From JAXHTH01 sp034211115 (lineage in GTDB: Bacteria > Planctomycetota > Phycisphaerae > Phycisphaerales > SM1A02): a DNA stretch of 7,351 bases. Every line of letters starts with the position of its first letter. Positions within the stretch are counted from its first letter, which is position 1. A program made the translations under genes and the position numbers. Below, in pieces: positions 5,499 to 7,351 of the stretch. The DNA lies in contig JAXHTH010000269.1 of the NCBI GenBank assembly GCA_034211115.1, forward strand, positions 1 through 7,351, given 5' to 3'. The notes below the pieces were generated by a model that searched no databases, had not been told where the DNA came from, and saw only the letters and a list, made by a program, of their open reading frames with translations.

Positions 5499-7301
5499 AT
5501 GCGAATGGGCCGGCTGCTTCCGACTGCCTTCGTCCTCGGGGCGGTGATGCTCACGGCCGGGTGCGCCAGTGTTCCGGGGGCCGCAACGGCGGCGGGGGAG
5601 TACGAGCACGCCGCGGTCGCGGCGGATCATCCGGTGGCTTCGCAGGCGGGGCTCGAGATGCTCCAGCAGGGGGGGAACGCGGTCGATGCCGCGGTGGCCA
5701 CCAGCTTCTGCCTGTCCGTCGTCCGCCCCTATTCCTGCGGCATCGGCGGCGGGGGGTTCATGGTCATTCATCAACCATCGCAGGATGACGGCGAAGCACC
5801 GGTGCAGGTGGCGCTCAACTACCGCGAAACCGCACCGGCCGCCGTCGGGCCGGACTACTACATCAACCTCGACATGAATCGACCGAGTCGCGATGGCATC
5901 CACGCCGTCGGCACCCCCGGAAGTGTGGCCGGTTTGCTGGACGCGCTGGAGGAATACGGCACGCTCGATCGCGCAACCGTCCTCGCCCCCGCCATCCGCG
6001 CTGCCGAAGAGGGCTTCCCCGCCGATGCACATTACGTCCGCGAGGTACGCAAGACAGCCGATCGGCTGAAGGAGAACCCCGATCTGCGCGAAACATCCTC
6101 GTACATCTGGGAGCAGCTCTGTCATCGCGGCCGCGTGCGCGAGGGCGACCTCATCACGAACCCGCAGCAGGCGGAGGCGCTGAGGCTCATCGCCGAGCAG
6201 GGGGCGGCGGCGTTCTACGAAGGCGAGATCGGCGAAGCCATCGTCGAGGTCATGCAACAACACGGCGGGCCGATCACCGCCGCCGACCTCGCCGGGTACG
6301 AGATATCCATCACCGAGCCGTTGAAGGGTCGTTTTCAGGGGCTTGACATTCTCTCGATGCCGCCGCCTTCCAGCGGCGGCGTCGCCATGCAGCAGGTATT
6401 CGGGATTCTCCAGCGCCGGCCGATCGATCCGGCGACCACGCCGCACAACAGCGCTGACTACGTGCATCTCGTCGCCGAGGCGATGAAGCACGCGTTCGCC
6501 GACCGCGCCGAGTGGCTGGCCGACCCGGCCTTCGTGCGCGTGCCGGTAAAGGAACTGCTGCACGAGATGTACCTGGACAACCGGGCCGCGGCGATCTCGC
6601 CGTACCACACGCAGGAGATCTACACGTACGGCTCCGTCACGCCGCCGGCCCCCGGATCGCAACTTCCGGGGGCGCCTGAGGATGGCGGGACGAGTCATTT
6701 CTGCGTCGTCGATGAGCGCGGCATGGCCGTCGCCTGCACGGAGACGATCAATCTCGCCTTCGGTTCGCTCGTCGAGGTGCCCGGTTTCGGCTTCGCCCTG
6801 AACAATGAGATGGATGACTTCACGACCGACCCGGGCGCGCCCAACGCGTTCGGCCTGCGGCAGTCGGATCGCAACGTGCCCGAGCCGGGCAAGCGGCCGT
6901 TGAGCAGCATGTCGCCGACGATCATGCTCGCTGACGGCGAGGTCGTTCTCATCGCGGGCGCTTCCGGGGGCCCGCGGATCATCACCGGCACGCTCCAGTG
7001 CATTCTCAATTGCCTGTGGTACGGGATGACGCCGGGGGAGGCGTTGGATGCGCCGCGGTTCCATCATCAGTGGATGCCCAACGTGCTTCAGTTCGAGAGG
7101 CGGTGGGAGGATCGCAAGACGATGCGGGCGCTGCGGAAGCTGGGGCACGAGACGGGTCGGCGCGACGAGGTGGGCGTGGTGCAGCTCATCCGCATCGATC
7201 GCGAGGGGATCCGCGCGGCCTGCGACGGCCGCAAGGGAGGCCGCCCCGCCGGCCCCCGGAAGTTGGAGCCCGGCGCCACGCCCTCGCCCCCGGATTCCTG
7301 A
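5499..7301 (+). CDS. ggt: Gamma-glutamyltranspeptidase, lipoprotein type
   Basis: A 600-residue precursor that transfers or hydrolyses the gamma-glutamyl group of glutathione and related compounds outside the cytoplasm. Residues 1-22 are a lipoprotein signal (MRMGR, hydrophobic stretch, lipobox LTAGC), so Cys22 should be lipidated and the enzyme held at the membrane. Family marks are all present: CGIGGGGFMV (80-89), the substrate-binding Arg109 in NYRETAP, the autocleavage site and nucleophile Thr398 in DGGTSHF, VACTETIN (411-418), NNEMDDF (435-441), KRPLSSMSPT (465-474, with Ser469/Ser470) and the oxyanion Gly490-Gly491. Self-cleavage before Thr398 would give a large (about 23-397) and a small (398-600) subunit. 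The residue after Thr398 is Ser where the E. coli enzyme has Thr, and Phe451 takes the place of the E. coli lid-loop Tyr. Longer frames upstream (GTG 5370, ATG 5478) put extra charged residues before the signal peptide and are less likely. The family sequence ends near Gly585; the last 15 residues are a low-complexity tail, its end encoded by the repeat array at 7282. No operon partner is visible. Confidence 0.93.
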   Translation: MRMGRLLPTAFVLGAVMLTAGCASVPGAATAAGEYEHAAVAADHPVASQAGLEMLQQGGNAVDAAVATSFCLSVVRPYSCGIGGGGFMVIHQPSQDDGEAPVQVALNYRETAPAAVGPDYYINLDMNRPSRDGIHAVGTPGSVAGLLDALEEYGTLDRATVLAPAIRAAEEGFPADAHYVREVRKTADRLKENPDLRETSSYIWEQLCHRGRVREGDLITNPQQAEALRLIAEQGAAAFYEGEIGEAIVEVMQQHGGPITAADLAGYEISITEPLKGRFQGLDILSMPPPSSGGVAMQQVFGILQRRPIDPATTPHNSADYVHLVAEAMKHAFADRAEWLADPAFVRVPVKELLHEMYLDNRAAAISPYHTQEIYTYGSVTPPAPGSQLPGAPEDGGTSHFCVVDERGMAVACTETINLAFGSLVEVPGFGFALNNEMDDFTTDPGAPNAFGLRQSDRNVPEPGKRPLSSMSPTIMLADGEVVLIAGASGGPRIITGTLQCILNCLWYGMTPGEALDAPRFHHQWMPNVLQFERRWEDRKTMRALRKLGHETGRRDEVGVVQLIRIDREGIRAACDGRKGGRPAGPRKLEPGATPSPPDS

Positions 7302-7351
7302 CCCCGGCCCCCGGACCCCGGACCGCGGACCCCCGATCCCCGACCCTCGAC
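7282..7351. repeat. C-rich period-7 tandem repeat array overlapping the ggt stop (continues past the window edge)
   Basis: Ten units in unbroken 7-base register, all fitting roughly CCCSGAY: for example CCCGGAT at 7289, CCCGGAC at 7310 and 7317, CGCGGAC at 7324, CCCCGAT at 7331, CCCCGAC at 7338 and CCTCGAC at 7345. The first units are translated as the end of the ggt tail, and the stop codon TGA (7299-7301) lies within the third unit. The array shares 12 bases, CCCCCGGATTCC (7287-7298), with the minus strand of the period-8 tract at 1695-1706. Confidence 0.8.

Noticed and set aside
5298..7148. 616-codon open frame on the minus strand
   Set aside because: Antisense to ggt, whose family motifs are unmistakable; the product is Arg-rich without a recognisable fold.

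Overview
GC-rich bacterial chromosome segment with a mixed strand layout and many short intergenic repeats. The secA tail with its zinc motif, a lipoprotein-type gamma-glutamyltranspeptidase, several families of 7-8 bp tandem repeats and a REPIN-like palindrome would fit a planctomycete (Phycisphaerae-like) or a similar free-living Gram-negative-type bacterium. That assignment is inference from general character; no rRNA or marker gene here fixes it.

Layout from left to right. (1) The last 54 codons of secA (+) end at 167. Two heptamer arrays and a possible two-way terminator follow. (2) A polytopic membrane protein of about 11-12 helices (minus, 356-1522). (3) A G/C-rich period-8 repeat tract (1659-1716), then a hotdog-fold thioesterase-like gene (minus, 1717-2340). 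(4) A divergent spacer, then a TIM-barrel sugar phosphate isomerase/epimerase gene (+, 2539-3369). Its stop codon is followed directly by a long palindrome that looks both like a REP-type element and like a terminator. (5) A visibly less GC-rich two-gene operon on the minus strand (4826 down to 3541). It encodes a TIGR04255-like soluble protein and, translationally coupled to it, a small protein with one membrane helix and a coiled coil. (6) About 670 bp without a convincing gene, holding a candidate promoter for the operon and several small inverted repeats. (7) ggt (+, 5499-7301), whose last codons and stop lie inside a C-rich period-7 repeat array that runs to the window edge.

The housekeeping-type genes (secA, isomerase, ggt, thioesterase-like, membrane protein) do not form one pathway. 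The two-gene cassette in (5) is the accessory part. Its composition, tight coupling, sporadic protein family and predicted membrane partner make it the best candidate here for an uncharacterised system, but its function cannot be read from the sequence.
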